A stretch of DNA of 64,000 bases from Streptomyces violaceusniger (GTDB taxonomy: Bacteria > Actinomycetota > Actinomycetes > Streptomycetales > Streptomycetaceae). Shown here piece by piece: positions 37,960 to 47,005 of this stretch; position 1 is the first letter of the stretch, and the number at the start of each line of letters is the position of its first letter. The DNA is taken from the NCBI GenBank assembly GCA_005405945.1, contig BJHW01000002.1, positions 682,001-746,000 on the forward strand, in the 5' to 3' direction. The position numbers and the translations under genes are program-made. The notes beneath the pieces are model-generated. The model was not told where the DNA came from, ran no database searches, and saw only the letters and a list, made by a program, of their open reading frames with translations.

Positions 37960-39116
37960 ATGCCCGAGGCATACATCGTGGAAGCGGTAAGGACGCCGGT
38001 GGGGCGGCGGAAGGGCGGGTTCGCCTCCGTCCACCCCGCCGACCTCGGCGCCCACGTCCTGCGCACGCTGATGGAGCGCTCGGGCGCCGATCCGGCCGCC
38101 GTCGAGGACGTCGTCTTCGGCTGTCTGGACACCGTGGGCCCGCAGGCCGGGGACATCGCGCGCACCTGCTGGCTGGCCGCCGGGCTCCCGGAGGAGGTCC
38201 CGGGCGTGACCGTCGACCGGCAGTGCGGCTCCTCGCAGCAGGCCCTGCACTTCGCCGCGCAGGGGTGCTCTCGGGCACCCAGGACCTGGTGGTCGCGGGC
38301 GGGGTGCAGAACATGTCGATGGTGCCCATCGGCTTCGCCAGCGGCGGGGCCGGCGAGCCCCTGGGGCTGACCGAAGGCCCCTTCGCGGGCTCGGAGGGCT
38401 GGCGGGCGCGCTACGGCGACCGGCCGGTCAGCCAGTTCTACGGAGCCGAGCTGATCGCCGAGAAGTGGGGCATCACCCGCGAGGCCATGGAGGAGTTCGC
38501 GCTCGGCTCGCACCAGCGGGCGCTGCGCGCCATCGACGAGGGCCGCTTCGACCGCGAGACCGTCCCGTTCCGGGGCGTCTCGGTGGACGAGGGGCCGCGC
38601 CGGGACACCAGCCTGGAGAAGATGGCCGCCCTCAAGCCGCTCGTCGAGGGCGGGCGGCTCACCGCCGCGCTCTCCTCCCAGGTCTCCGACGGCGCCGCGG
38701 CCCTGCTGCTCGCCTCCGAACAGGCCGTACGGGAGCATGGCTTGACCCCGCGCGCCCGGGTGCACCATCTGTCGGTGCGCGGCGAGGACCCGATCCGGAT
38801 GCTGTCCGCGCCCATCCCGGCGACCGCGTACGCGCTGAAGAAGACCGGGCTGACCATCGGCGACATCGACCTGGTCGAGATCAACGAGGCGTTCGCCCCC
38901 GTCGTCCTGGCCTGGCTGAAGGAGACCGGCGCCGACCCCGAGCGGGTCAACGTCAACGGCGGCGCCATCGCCCTGGGCCACCCGCTCGGCGCCACCGGCG
39001 CCAAGCTGATGACGACCCTCCTGCACGAACTGGAGCGCACCGGCGGCCGCTACGGCCTGCAGACGATGTGCGAGGGCGGCGGCCAGGCGAACGTGACGAT
39101 CGTCGAGCGGTTGTGA
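37960..39116 (+). CDS. fadA6: Acetyl-CoA C-acyltransferase (FadA6-like thiolase)
   Basis: A 385-aa thiolase for the last cleavage of an acyl-CoA spiral. The nucleophilic Cys lies in VTVDRQCGSSQQALHFAAQG; NEAFAPV, GGAIALGHPLGATGAKL (His) and TMCEGGGQANVTIVERL (second Cys) complete the active site. One base is lost in the G4 run 38262-38265. AAGGAG lies 5 bp before the ATG. It sits directly after the KstR2-like gene, as FadA6 does in mycobacteria. Its 3' end is partly duplicated downstream. Confidence 0.9.
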
Positions 39117-39420
39117 GGACCGCGACCACCGACTCGTCGGACGGAGTCCGGCGCAGGCGCCCGAAGCCCGTGAGGCCCCGGGCCGAGCGGTGCGAGGGGG
39201 CCGTGGAGGTGGGGTCGATGTGCGAGGGCGGCGGCCAGGCGAACGTGACGATCGTCGAGCGGTTGTGAGGACCGCGACCCCTGGCCCGACGGACGGAGTC
39301 CGGCGCATCGCCGAGCGGTGGTGAGGACTCCGACCGGACGCCTTCCCGTGGCGACCGGGCCCGGCCCCGCGGATGATGGTGCTGCTCCGAGGGCGGGACC
39401 GAGGCCGGGAGGACAGCGCC
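39117..39420. repeat. 304-bp gap holding a partial duplication of the thiolase 3' end
   Basis: Bases 39216-39307 repeat 39064-39155 at a constant 152-bp offset. The first 64 bp are identical, including the codons for MCEGGGQANVTIVERL and the stop, and the remainder keeps ACGGAGTCCGGCGCA. A third, weaker fragment (39307-39335) again resembles the gene end (GAGCGGTGGTGAGGAC). No other gene is seen here; a GGGAGG near 39408 belongs to the next gene. Confidence 0.85.
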
Positions 39421-39843
39421 ATGGCGTGCGGATCGACCAAGCTCTGGAACGGCGAGGCCACCTGGTTCTGTTGTGGCAGCGCCTGGGGTCCGTGCGCCTC
39501 CGCGGGCGGCGGCGCGTGCGGCACCTGCCGCTCCAGCGCCTTGCAGGCCGCCTGGCCCAACGCCTCCAAGGCGTGCTGGGACATCACCCGGCCGGACCTG
39601 TGCGGTGAGGACATACCCCGGCGCGGCTGCGGCTCGGTCATGAAGGTGCGCCATGACTGCTCGGGCGCGAGCGTCTGTGTCACCGTCAGCGACTGCGGCC
39701 CGCGCACCCGCAGCTTCTGCTCCGAGTCCACCTGCTGCGACGGGGTCTGCCGCACCAACCGGGTCATCGACCTCACCCCCGCCGCCTTCTCCGCCATCGG
39801 CAGCCTGAGCTCCGGCACCCTGCCGGTCTCCATCTTCGAATGA
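39421..39843 (+). CDS. Cysteine-rich protein, double-psi beta-barrel (RlpA/barwin-like)
   Basis: 140 aa with 16 cysteines and no signal peptide. The C-terminus NRVIDLTPAAFSAIGSLSSG followed by TLPVSIFE, plus VTVSDCGPR and WNGEATWF, resemble the double-psi beta-barrel of expansins, barwin and RlpA. Many Cys occur in CC and CxxC pairs, suggesting a disulfide-dense fold or a metal site. It starts an apparent operon with a Tat-exported protein and a MauE-like protein. In methylamine dehydrogenase, MauE is needed to mature a disulfide-rich subunit, so this may be the client. Export route unknown; co-export with the Tat protein is conceivable. Confidence 0.6.
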   Translation: MACGSTKLWNGEATWFCCGSAWGPCASAGGGACGTCRSSALQAAWPNASKACWDITRPDLCGEDIPRRGCGSVMKVRHDCSGASVCVTVSDCGPRTRSFCSESTCCDGVCRTNRVIDLTPAAFSAIGSLSSGTLPVSIFE

Positions 39844-39856
39844 GGCGGGCCCGGCC

Positions 39857-40489
39857 ATGAGCGCGTACCGAACCGGCGACCCCCTCGACCGCCGTCGCTT
39901 CCTCACCACCGCCGCCCTCCACGGCGCCACCGTCGTCGGGGCGACCGCCCTGGGCGCCGTGGACGCCGACGCCGCCTTCGCCGCCCCGATACGCCCCTGG
40001 ACCCGGCGGTCGCGGAGAGCGCCTTCGCCGAGGGCGGATCACCGCGATCAACGACGACGTCCTGGAGGTCGCGGGCTCCTACGGCGACCACTCCCGGGTG
40101 CGGGTCACGGGCGCCACCAGCGTCTGGAAGGCCCGGGCCACCACCGCGGCCGACATCGAGACGGGCGACGGACTCTACGCCCGCGGCGTCCCGCTGCCCG
40201 ACGGCACCGTCGCCGCCGACGCGGTGTGGGTCAACATCGTGAACCTCCACACCACCATCCGCGGTATCGAGAAGACCCGGCTGCACCTCGCCCACGGGCA
40301 GCACGAGATCGTCGGCAACCTCATGGCGGAGACCACCAGCGCCGCGTACGGCACCGCCTCGCCCACCGCCGATCTGTCCCGGCTCACCATCGGGCAGAGC
40401 GCCCAGGTGCTGGGCGCGTGGCGGCCGTCCGACGGCTCCGTGGACCTGGTCCGGGTCGCGGTCGCCCCGGCGCGGGGAGGCGGCGGTGA
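39857..40489 (+). CDS. Tat-exported protein of unknown function
   Basis: About 211 aa. A twin-arginine signal (DRRRFLTTAALHGATVVGAT, cleavage near ADAAFA) precedes a beta-rich domain (ITAINDDVLEVAGSYGDHSR, VRVTGATSVWKARATTAADI) that looks like a small barrel; I do not recognise the family. Three bases are missing at the runs 39994-39997, 40032-40034 and 40474-40477. With all three restored the protein ends at the TGA 40487-40489, overlapping the next GTG by four bases. It lies 13 bp after the Cys-rich gene. Confidence 0.65.
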   Translation: MSAYRTGDPLDRRRFLTTAALHGATVVGATALGAVDADAAFAAPIRPWTRRSRRAPSPRADHRDQRRRPGGRGLLRRPLPGAGHGRHQRLEGPGHHRGRHRDGRRTLRPRRPAARRHRRRRRGVGQHREPPHHHPRYREDPAAPRPRAARDRRQPHGGDHQRRVRHRLAHRRSVPAHHRAERPGAGRVAAVRRLRGPGPGRGRPGAGRRR

Positions 40490-41346
40490 GCGCCCTGGTC
40501 CGCGACCTCGCCCCGCTGGTGCTCGCCGGGGTGCTGGGGCCGGCCGGTGCGGGGAAGCTGTTCGGCCGGGGCGCCGCCCGGCAGGCGCCGCGTACCGCGC
40601 TCGCGCGGCTGCTGCGCGACGGCGGCCGGGCCGCGCTCGCCCTCCGCGTCCTCGGTGCGGTCGAACTCCTCCTCGCCGCCGCGCTGTCGGCACCGCCCGT
40701 CACCCCGCTCCCGGGAGCGGCGGCCGCCCTCCTCGGCGCGGGCTTCCTCGGCTACCTCGGCTACGCCCGCGCCGCCGCGCCCGGCTCCTCCTGCGGCTGT
40801 ACGGCGGGCCGCGACACCCCCCTCACCTGGCGCGCCTTCGTCCGCGCCGCCGCGGTCCTCGCGGGCGGGGTCGCGGCGGCCCTGGCCCAGCGACCCTGGT
40901 GGACCGCGGCGGGCCGCCGTCCGGCCGCGGCGCTGTGCCTGGTCCTGGCCGCGGCGGCGGCCCTGACGGCACTCTCCGCCGATCCCGACCGCCGCTGGCG
41001 GATGCCGCTGCGCCGGCTGCGGCTGCGGATCACCGGGCATCCGCTCGCCGCGACCGGAGCGCCGACGGCGGTCCCGGTCGCCGCGACCGTCGAACTGCTG
41101 GAGCGCTCGCGCGCCTGGCAGAGCGTCTCCCGCGTGGTGCGCTCCGCGCTGCTGGACCACTGGGACGACGGCGGCTGGCGCATCCTCCAGTTCGCCGGGG
41201 TGTACGGAGGCGGCCCGGCCGCGAGGCCCGTGCTGGTGCTCTTCGCGGTGGACGCCGGGGCCAGCCTGGACACGGTGCGCGAACCCGCCGTCCGGGTCAG
41301 CGTCATCGACGCGGACAGCGGGGCCCCGGTCATGGCCCCGGCGTGA
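40486..41346 (+). CDS. MauE/DoxX-like membrane protein
   Basis: 286 aa. The N-terminal half has about four membrane segments (LAPLVLAGVLGPAGAGKLFG; ALRVLGAVELLLAAALS; AAAALLGAGFLGYLGYARA; AAAVLAGGVAAALA) and the motif SSCGC, as in MauE, which supports disulfide formation in the methylamine dehydrogenase small subunit. A further hydrophobic segment and a soluble C-terminal domain (LLERSRAWQSVSRVVRSALL, WRILQFAGVYGGG) follow and are not part of MauE. It overlaps the Tat gene (GTGA). Likely handles disulfides of the Cys-rich neighbour. Confidence 0.75.
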   Translation: MSALVRDLAPLVLAGVLGPAGAGKLFGRGAARQAPRTALARLLRDGGRAALALRVLGAVELLLAAALSAPPVTPLPGAAAALLGAGFLGYLGYARAAAPGSSCGCTAGRDTPLTWRAFVRAAAVLAGGVAAALAQRPWWTAAGRRPAAALCLVLAAAAALTALSADPDRRWRMPLRRLRLRITGHPLAATGAPTAVPVAATVELLERSRAWQSVSRVVRSALLDHWDDGGWRILQFAGVYGGGPAARPVLVLFAVDAGASLDTVREPAVRVSVIDADSGAPVMAPA

Positions 41347-41495
41347 GGCCCGCCGAGCGGGCACCGACGGCCGCCCCGGCACCGCACACGTGTTCCGGGG
41401 GAGTCCCGGCGGAGCTCCCGGCGGAACGACACCACCCCGAGTAGCCTGGACGGCACTGCCCAGGTCGAGCCGGTGGCGCGGGTAGGGGAGTGGGT

Positions 41496-42365
41496 ATGTC
41501 CGAGAATCGGTCCGCGTCCGGCTCCCGGCGGCCCAGGTCCTGGTCCTGGTGGCAGCGGCTGGAGGACGCGTTCCACCGGTCCGCGATCGGACGCGGATGG
41601 CGCCGGGGCAGTGAATTCGAGCTGCTGCACCGTGCGATGGGCTTCGCCGCCCTGGGCTTTCTCACCCTGGTGCCCCTGCTGATCGTGGTCGCCGCGGCCG
41701 ATCCGGTGAACCGGCTCGGCTTCGCCCAGTGGCTGGCCGAGGGCCTGGGGCTCACCTCGACCTCGCGGGACGAGGTGCAGCGGCTGTTCGCCCCGCCCAA
41801 GCAGGCGCTGGAGTCCACCACCGCCTTCGGTCTGGCCATGCTCGCCATCTTCGGAGCGCGCTTCGGCACGGTGCTCCAGGTGGGCTACGAGAAGGTGTGG
41901 GAGCTGCCGGCCGGCCGCTGGCACACCGTCTGGCGCCATCTGGTGTGGCTCGTGGTGCTGATCTGCTATCTGCTGCTCTCCGCCCATCTGGCGCCCGGCG
42001 TCTCCCGGGTGCTGGTGGCGGTGGTGGGCACGGTGCTCTTCTTCTGGTGGTCGCAGCGGCTGCTGCTCGGCGGGCGGATCAGCTGGGGCGCCCTGCTGCC
42101 CGGCGCGCTGGCCACCGGCGTCGGGCTGCTGGGGCTGCGGGTCTTCTCCCAGCTGGTGTTCTCCCCGCTGATCGCCTCCAGCACGGTCTCCTACGGCCCG
42201 GTCGGCACCGTCCTGGTCGTCCAGTCCTGGCTGGTCGGCGTCGGCTACGTGGTCTTCGGCGGTGCGCTCGTCGGGCGGGTGCTGCACGAGGACTATCTGC
42301 GGATGGTGGCATGGCGCCGCAAGCGGCGCCGCGACCGGGCCAGGGCGGCCGCACCGCCGGAGTGA
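41496..42365 (+). CDS. YihY/BrkB family membrane protein
   Basis: 289 aa, about six membrane segments, beginning ALGFLTLVPLLIVVAAADPV and ending with SWLVGVGYVVFGGALVGRVL. The family was once annotated as RNase BN, which is not supported; function unknown. GGGGAG at 41485-41490 favours the ATG at 41496. The tail is Arg/Lys-rich. The stop codon TGA (42363-42365) abuts a MITE-like element. Confidence 0.88.
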   Translation: MSENRSASGSRRPRSWSWWQRLEDAFHRSAIGRGWRRGSEFELLHRAMGFAALGFLTLVPLLIVVAAADPVNRLGFAQWLAEGLGLTSTSRDEVQRLFAPPKQALESTTAFGLAMLAIFGARFGTVLQVGYEKVWELPAGRWHTVWRHLVWLVVLICYLLLSAHLAPGVSRVLVAVVGTVLFFWWSQRLLLGGRISWGALLPGALATGVGLLGLRVFSQLVFSPLIASSTVSYGPVGTVLVVQSWLVGVGYVVFGGALVGRVLHEDYLRMVAWRRKRRRDRARAAAPPE

Positions 42366-42481
42366 GAGCCTGTGTCATATCCCCGGTCGGATCAGCGTGC
42401 GGCGTCAGGGGGCACCTCCCAGCGGTAGCTGGGGGAGCGTGCCAGGCGTCGCACGCCCGGCCGGGGATATGACACAGGCTC
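42366..42481. mobile_element. MITE-like element, 116 bp, 21-bp terminal inverted repeats
   Basis: Terminal arms GAGCCTGTGTCATATCCCCGG (42366-42386) and its exact complement (42461-42481). The trinucleotide TGA sits outside both ends (42363-42365 and 42482-42484), as a target duplication would. An inner hairpin resembles the CCTCCCAG/CTGGGGGAG repeats I recall as common in Streptomyces genomes. No ORF: too short to encode a transposase, so non-autonomous. Confidence 0.75.
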
Positions 42482-42524
42482 TGACGCCCCGGCCCGCACG
42501 CTCCTCCCCGGGACGGTCACCTGG

Positions 42525-44663
42525 TCAGGAGCTGCGCCAGGTGACGAGGGCGTCCAGCGCCTCGACGGTGGCGCCCGCCACCCACAGTGGATTGACCTCG
42601 AGGGACTCCAGGTCCTCCGCCACCGCGAGGGCGAGGTCCCCGATCCGCGCCACGGCGTCCGCGACCGCGTCGAGGTCGACGGGCGCGTTGCCGCGTGCCC
42701 CCTGGAGCAGGGGCGCGCCGCGCAGGCCGAGGAGCAACTCGCGCGCGTGCGCCGGGGTGACCGGGAGCAACGCGAGCGCGGCGTCGTCGAGCACCTCCGT
42801 GAAGACCCCGCCGAGGCCGACCGCGAGCACCGGCCCCCACTGGTCGTCGTGGACGACGCCCACCAGAAGCTCCGTACCGCCCGTCCGCATCGGGGAGACG
42901 AGCACGCCCTCGACCGCCGCCCCGGGCACCCGGTCGGCACCGGCCCGCACCGCCTCGTACGCCGTCCGCACCGCGTCGGCCCCGCTCACACCGAGGCGTA
43001 CCCCGCCGATGTCGCTCTTGTGCGCGATGCCGGGGGAGACGACCTTCAGGGCGACCGGGCCGCCGAACCCGGCCGCCGCCTCGGCGGCCTCACCGGCCGA
43101 GGTGGCGAGGACGCCGGGGACGAGCGGAACGCCCGCGTCCTGGAGCAGGCGCCGGGCTGCGTACTCGGACCACGTCCCGCGCCGCTCGGCGCGGGCGGGC
43201 ACCGGTACGGCGGCCGGTCCGGGCGCCGTCCGCCCGGTCCCGTCGGCGAGCCGGTGGTGGGCCCGGGACCAGCGGGTCAGACCGGCCAGGGCGGTCGCGG
43301 CCGGTTTGAGGCCGGGCAGTACGTACGAGAGGTTGGCGTGCCGCAGGGCGCCGCGGCCGTAGTCGGTGAGGGGCTGGAGGATCTGGCTGACCGGGATGAC
43401 GGGACACGACGCCAGGGCCGCGCCCTCGCCGACGGAGTCCAGATAGGGCTGACCGGTCCAGGGCCCCTCGCCGAAGGCCGGCATGCCGCTGACCACGACG
43501 ACGGCGCCGACGCCCGGGTCGTCGGCCATCGCGGTGATCGACTTGGGGAACAGCGAGGGGTCGATGACGGCCGCGCCGGTGAGGTCGAGGGGGTTCTGCA
43601 CGGTCCCGTACGGCGGCATGATCGCGGCCAGTGCCCGCTCGGTGTCCGGACGCAGATCGGGCAGCGGCATCCCGGCGTCGGCGGCGCGGTCGGCGATGAT
43701 GCCACAGGCCCCGCCCGAGATGGAGACCACACCTATCCCCGCCTCCGGTTCGCCGAGCGGCCCGGTGTGCGCGGTGAGCCCGGCGGTGATGAGCATGTCC
43801 TCGATGCTGTCGACGCGGATCACCCCGCACTGCCGGAAGACGGCGTCGACCACCCTGTCGTCGCCGACCAGCGCGCCGGTGTGCGCCGCCGCGGTGCGTG
43901 CCGCCAGTTCGCTGGACCCGGCCTTGAGGACCACCACCGCCTTGCCCGCGGCAGTCGCCCGCAGGGCGGCGCGGCGGAAGACCTCCGGCCGGCGCACGGA
44001 CTCCATGTAGACGGCGATCGCCCGGGTGGCCTCGTCCTCGACGAGGAAGTCCAGGACGTGCCCGGCGGTGATCATGGCCTCGTTGCCGAGGGTGACCAGA
44101 TAGCTGAGCGCGTTGCCGCTCATGGCGGCGAACTCCATCATCGCGCTGGAGCTGGCGCCGCTCTGCGACAGCAGGGCGATCGGGCCCGGGTCGGGGCGCA
44201 GGCCGGGGATCGAGGTGACCGGCACCCGGTCGACGAAGTTGGCGAACCCCAGATGGTTGGGGCCCAGCAGAAGCATCCCCAACTCCTCGGCATGCGCGAC
44301 GAGTTCGTCCTGGGCGGCGCGCCCGGCGGCACCGGCCTCGGAGTAGCCGGCGGACAGGATCACGGCGTTGCGGATACCGGCCGCGGCCGCGTCCGACATC
44401 GCGTCGAGCATGCCCGACTGGGGCACCATGAGGAAGGCCACGTCGACCTCCTCGCCGATGTCGGCGCAGGAGGCGACCGAGGGCCGGCCGTGCACCTCGA
44501 CACCGCGCCGGTTGACCAGGTGGGTGTGGTCGCCGAAGCCGAACTCCACCAGATTGCGGCAGGCGGTGGCGGAGAAGTGGGACTTGTCGCTGGCGCCGAC
44601 GAGGGCGACGCTGCGCGGGCGGAACAGGGTGCGCAGCCGGGCGGATGTGACCGATGACGTCAT
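42525..44663 (-). CDS. NDP-forming acyl-CoA synthetase (CoA-binding / ATP-grasp fusion)
   Basis: 712 aa. Activates a carboxylate to its CoA thioester with release of NDP and phosphate (or runs the reverse). Order: CoA-binding domain (FRPRSVALVGASDK), succinyl-CoA-synthetase-like domain with the phospho-histidine loop AAHTGALVGDD, then an ATP-grasp domain (LLQDAGVPLVPGVLATSAGE; ALKVVSPGIAHKSDIGGVRL; LAVGLGGVFTEVLDD). Full length, no frameshift. It is followed on the same strand by nothing for 159 bp, and upstream lies the fused acyl-CoA dehydrogenase. It probably feeds the beta-oxidation genes of this island. Confidence 0.9.
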   Translation of the reverse strand: MTSSVTSARLRTLFRPRSVALVGASDKSHFSATACRNLVEFGFGDHTHLVNRRGVEVHGRPSVASCADIGEEVDVAFLMVPQSGMLDAMSDAAAAGIRNAVILSAGYSEAGAAGRAAQDELVAHAEELGMLLLGPNHLGFANFVDRVPVTSIPGLRPDPGPIALLSQSGASSSAMMEFAAMSGNALSYLVTLGNEAMITAGHVLDFLVEDEATRAIAVYMESVRRPEVFRRAALRATAAGKAVVVLKAGSSELAARTAAAHTGALVGDDRVVDAVFRQCGVIRVDSIEDMLITAGLTAHTGPLGEPEAGIGVVSISGGACGIIADRAADAGMPLPDLRPDTERALAAIMPPYGTVQNPLDLTGAAVIDPSLFPKSITAMADDPGVGAVVVVSGMPAFGEGPWTGQPYLDSVGEGAALASCPVIPVSQILQPLTDYGRGALRHANLSYVLPGLKPAATALAGLTRWSRAHHRLADGTGRTAPGPAAVPVPARAERRGTWSEYAARRLLQDAGVPLVPGVLATSAGEAAEAAAGFGGPVALKVVSPGIAHKSDIGGVRLGVSGADAVRTAYEAVRAGADRVPGAAVEGVLVSPMRTGGTELLVGVVHDDQWGPVLAVGLGGVFTEVLDDAALALLPVTPAHARELLLGLRGAPLLQGARGNAPVDLDAVADAVARIGDLALAVAEDLESLEVNPLWVAGATVEALDALVTWRSS

Positions 44664-44712
44664 TGTCAGCTCCTCGGTGGATGGTTCCGCGGTGCGGCGG
44701 AGGCGGCGGGGA

Positions 44713-44824
44713 GGCCGGTCCGCTCCGCGCCGCGGGCGGCGCGGAGGGCCGGGTCCGCTCGCCGCGGCGGGCGATGGGCACGGCCGGTCCGCTCAGGGCC
44801 GCGGGCAGCGGGGCCGGTCCGCTC
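44713..44824. repeat. Four-copy GGCCGGTCCGCTC dispersed repeat
   Basis: GGCCGGTCCGCTC occurs at 44713-44725, 44782-44794 and 44812-44824, with a one-base variant near 44747-44760, separated by G/C-rich spacer (GCCGCGGGC-like). The last copy runs into the stop codon of the fused acyl-CoA dehydrogenase. It fills the 159-bp gap. Confidence 0.7.
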
Positions 44825-46959
44825 AGCGCGGCAGGCCCAGTCCACGGGCGATCAGGCCGCGCTGGATGTCGTTGGTGCCGCCGCCGATGACGTACGTGAC
44901 CGCGAGGCGCAGGCCGTACTCGAAGACCCCGCCGCCGGGCACGCCGTCGGCCGCGGCCGACAGGGCGGCGTCGGGGCCGAGGATGTCCAGGACGGCCTCG
45001 CCGAACTCCTCGGCGAGTTCGCCTCCCATCACGGCGGCCATCGGCGCCTCCACTCGGGCCCCGGTCCCCGCCGCGGCGGCGCGGATCGCCGTGGCCACCA
45101 GGGCGCGGTTGGCCTGGACGCCGACGGCCAGCGCGCCGAGCCGCTGCCGCCTCGCGGAGCCGCGCGGTCCCACGGTCGCCCCGGGGTCGGCGCGGACGAC
45201 CGCGAGCAGGTCGTCGAGTTGACGGTGGAGGGCGGCGGCGATGTTGCCCATGACGATGCGCTCACCGGCGAGCGCGTCGGTGATCACCTTCCAGCCGCCG
45301 CCCGCCTCGCCGACGCGCAGGCTGTCGGGCACCCGCACATCGTCGTAGAAGACCGTGCAGGAGACCTCGCCGGACAGCGCGGTATGCCGTTGCACCGTGA
45401 TCCCGGGCGTGTCCATCGGAACGAGGAAGACGGTGATGCCGGTGTGCCGTGGAGTGGCGTCGGGGTCGGTCCGCACCGCCAGCCAGACCCAGTTGGACCG
45501 GTGGGCGCCGGTGGTCCACAGCTTCTGCCCGTTGATCACCCAGGAGTCACCGTCGCGCACGGCGCGGGTGCGCAGGGAGGCGAGGTCGGAGCCGGTCTCG
45601 GGCTCGCTGTAGCCGAGGCAGAAGGCCATCTCGCCACGGCGGATGAGGGCAGGAAGCGGTCCTTCTGCGCCTCGGTGCCATGCCTGAGGATGGAGTTGCC
45701 GAGCAGCATCACCGCGCCGAGGGCCCTGCCCACCGGGGCGCGGTGATAGACGGCCTCCTCGTGGAGGACCACCTGTTCGGCCAGCGTGGCGCCCCTGCCG
45801 CCGGCCTCCTCGGGCCAGGCGAAGCCCAGCCAGCCGCGGTCGGCGAACGCGCGGACCACGTCCTCGTCCAGGGTGGCGCCGCTGAACGTGGCGCGGTCCG
45901 CGAACCGCGCCAGCAGGGCGCGGACTTCGGTGCGGAACGCCTCACCGGTGGCGTCCAGCCGGGCCGCCGGCAGTGACCCGGCGCCCTCGACCAGGACGTC
46001 GGCGACGCCGCCGGCCGAGTGGGGGAGGTCCCGCAAACGTGCGATGTCGCCGTGGACCCGGCGGAACAGCCAGGGTGCGCCGTGCTCCTCGAAGTAGCCG
46101 ACGGCCGCCAGGGTGTGATGGGCTCCCAGCTGGACGGCGGGTGCGCGCAGGCGTGCGTGCTCGACGGCGATCTCGGACGCGAGCAGCCGGTCGGGCGAGC
46201 CCCGCTCGAAGGCCCGGACCGCGTCGTCGACGAGCAGCCTGCCGGAGCTGAGGTCGATCTGGCAGTCGGCGATGCGCTGCTGGACGGCGCCGAACGAGCC
46301 GATCACCCGGCCGAACTGACGGCGCTCCTTGGCGTGTTCGACGGCCATCTCGTGGGCCCGCCCGGCCGCGGCCAGAGCGCGCACGGCGAGTTGGAGGCGC
46401 AGCAGGGCCACGGCCTCGTCCGCCGTCGCGGCATCGACCGCGACGGTCTGCTCGGGGTCGCCGAGGGAGGCCTCGGACCAGGCGGGGACGGCGAGTCCGG
46501 GGTGTCACGCACCTCGCGGAGGGGATGCAGCCGGGCGTGCCCCGCGCCCGGCGGGACCGCGAGCAGATGGGTGGCCTGGCGGGCGGCGTCCAGGTGGTGT
46601 GCCCGCGTGGCCTCCTCGCCCGGCACGGTCGCGGTGATCCGCATCTCCCCGGTGGTGATCCGGTGCACGATGCCGTCGTCGGGTGCGAACAGCAGGGCGG
46701 CCGCGTAGGCGTCGAGCACCGGCAACGGGCAGGCGACACGGCCGAGTTCGCGTACGGCCGCGACGGCCGCCGCGAGCGCGCCGTCGGCTCCCAGCCCCAG
46801 CCAGCCCTGTTCGGCGGCGGCCGACCACAGATCCGCCAGTTCGGCGCCGGCGGCGGCGGGCGGGTCCGGCCAGTGCCGGTCGAGGGTGCCGCGCACGCTC
46901 TCGGCGAAGGCCGCGAGCTCCGTCTCGGTCATGGCGGTGGCAGTGGTGTCCGCGGACAT
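44823..46959 (-). CDS. Double acyl-CoA dehydrogenase fusion (FadE34-like)
   Basis: About 712 aa made of two fused dehydrogenase units. The first half lacks the SEPxxGSD motif (ATVPGEEATRA there) but keeps RRQFGRVIGSFGAVQQRIAD; the second half is complete: FAWPEEAGGRGATLAEQVVL, YSEPETGSDLASLRT, INGQKLWTTGAHRSNWVW and GGGTNDIQRGLIARGLGL. A beta-alpha fusion of this size is known in FadE34 of M. tuberculosis, which acts on steroid side-chain CoA esters. Two bases are lost, at 46499-46502 and 45647-45649. GAGGAG precedes the ATG 46959. Divergent from the flavoprotein at 47138. Confidence 0.85.
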
Positions 46960-47005
46960 GGGTCTCCTCGGGTGTGTGCCGGGCCAGGGGAAGACGGGGC
47001 GACCA

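Noticed and set aside
39117..39420. Small thiolase-like gene after fadA6
   Set aside because: Only the last 17 codons of the thiolase are repeated; there is no start region or upstream thiolase domain, so it is a duplication scar.
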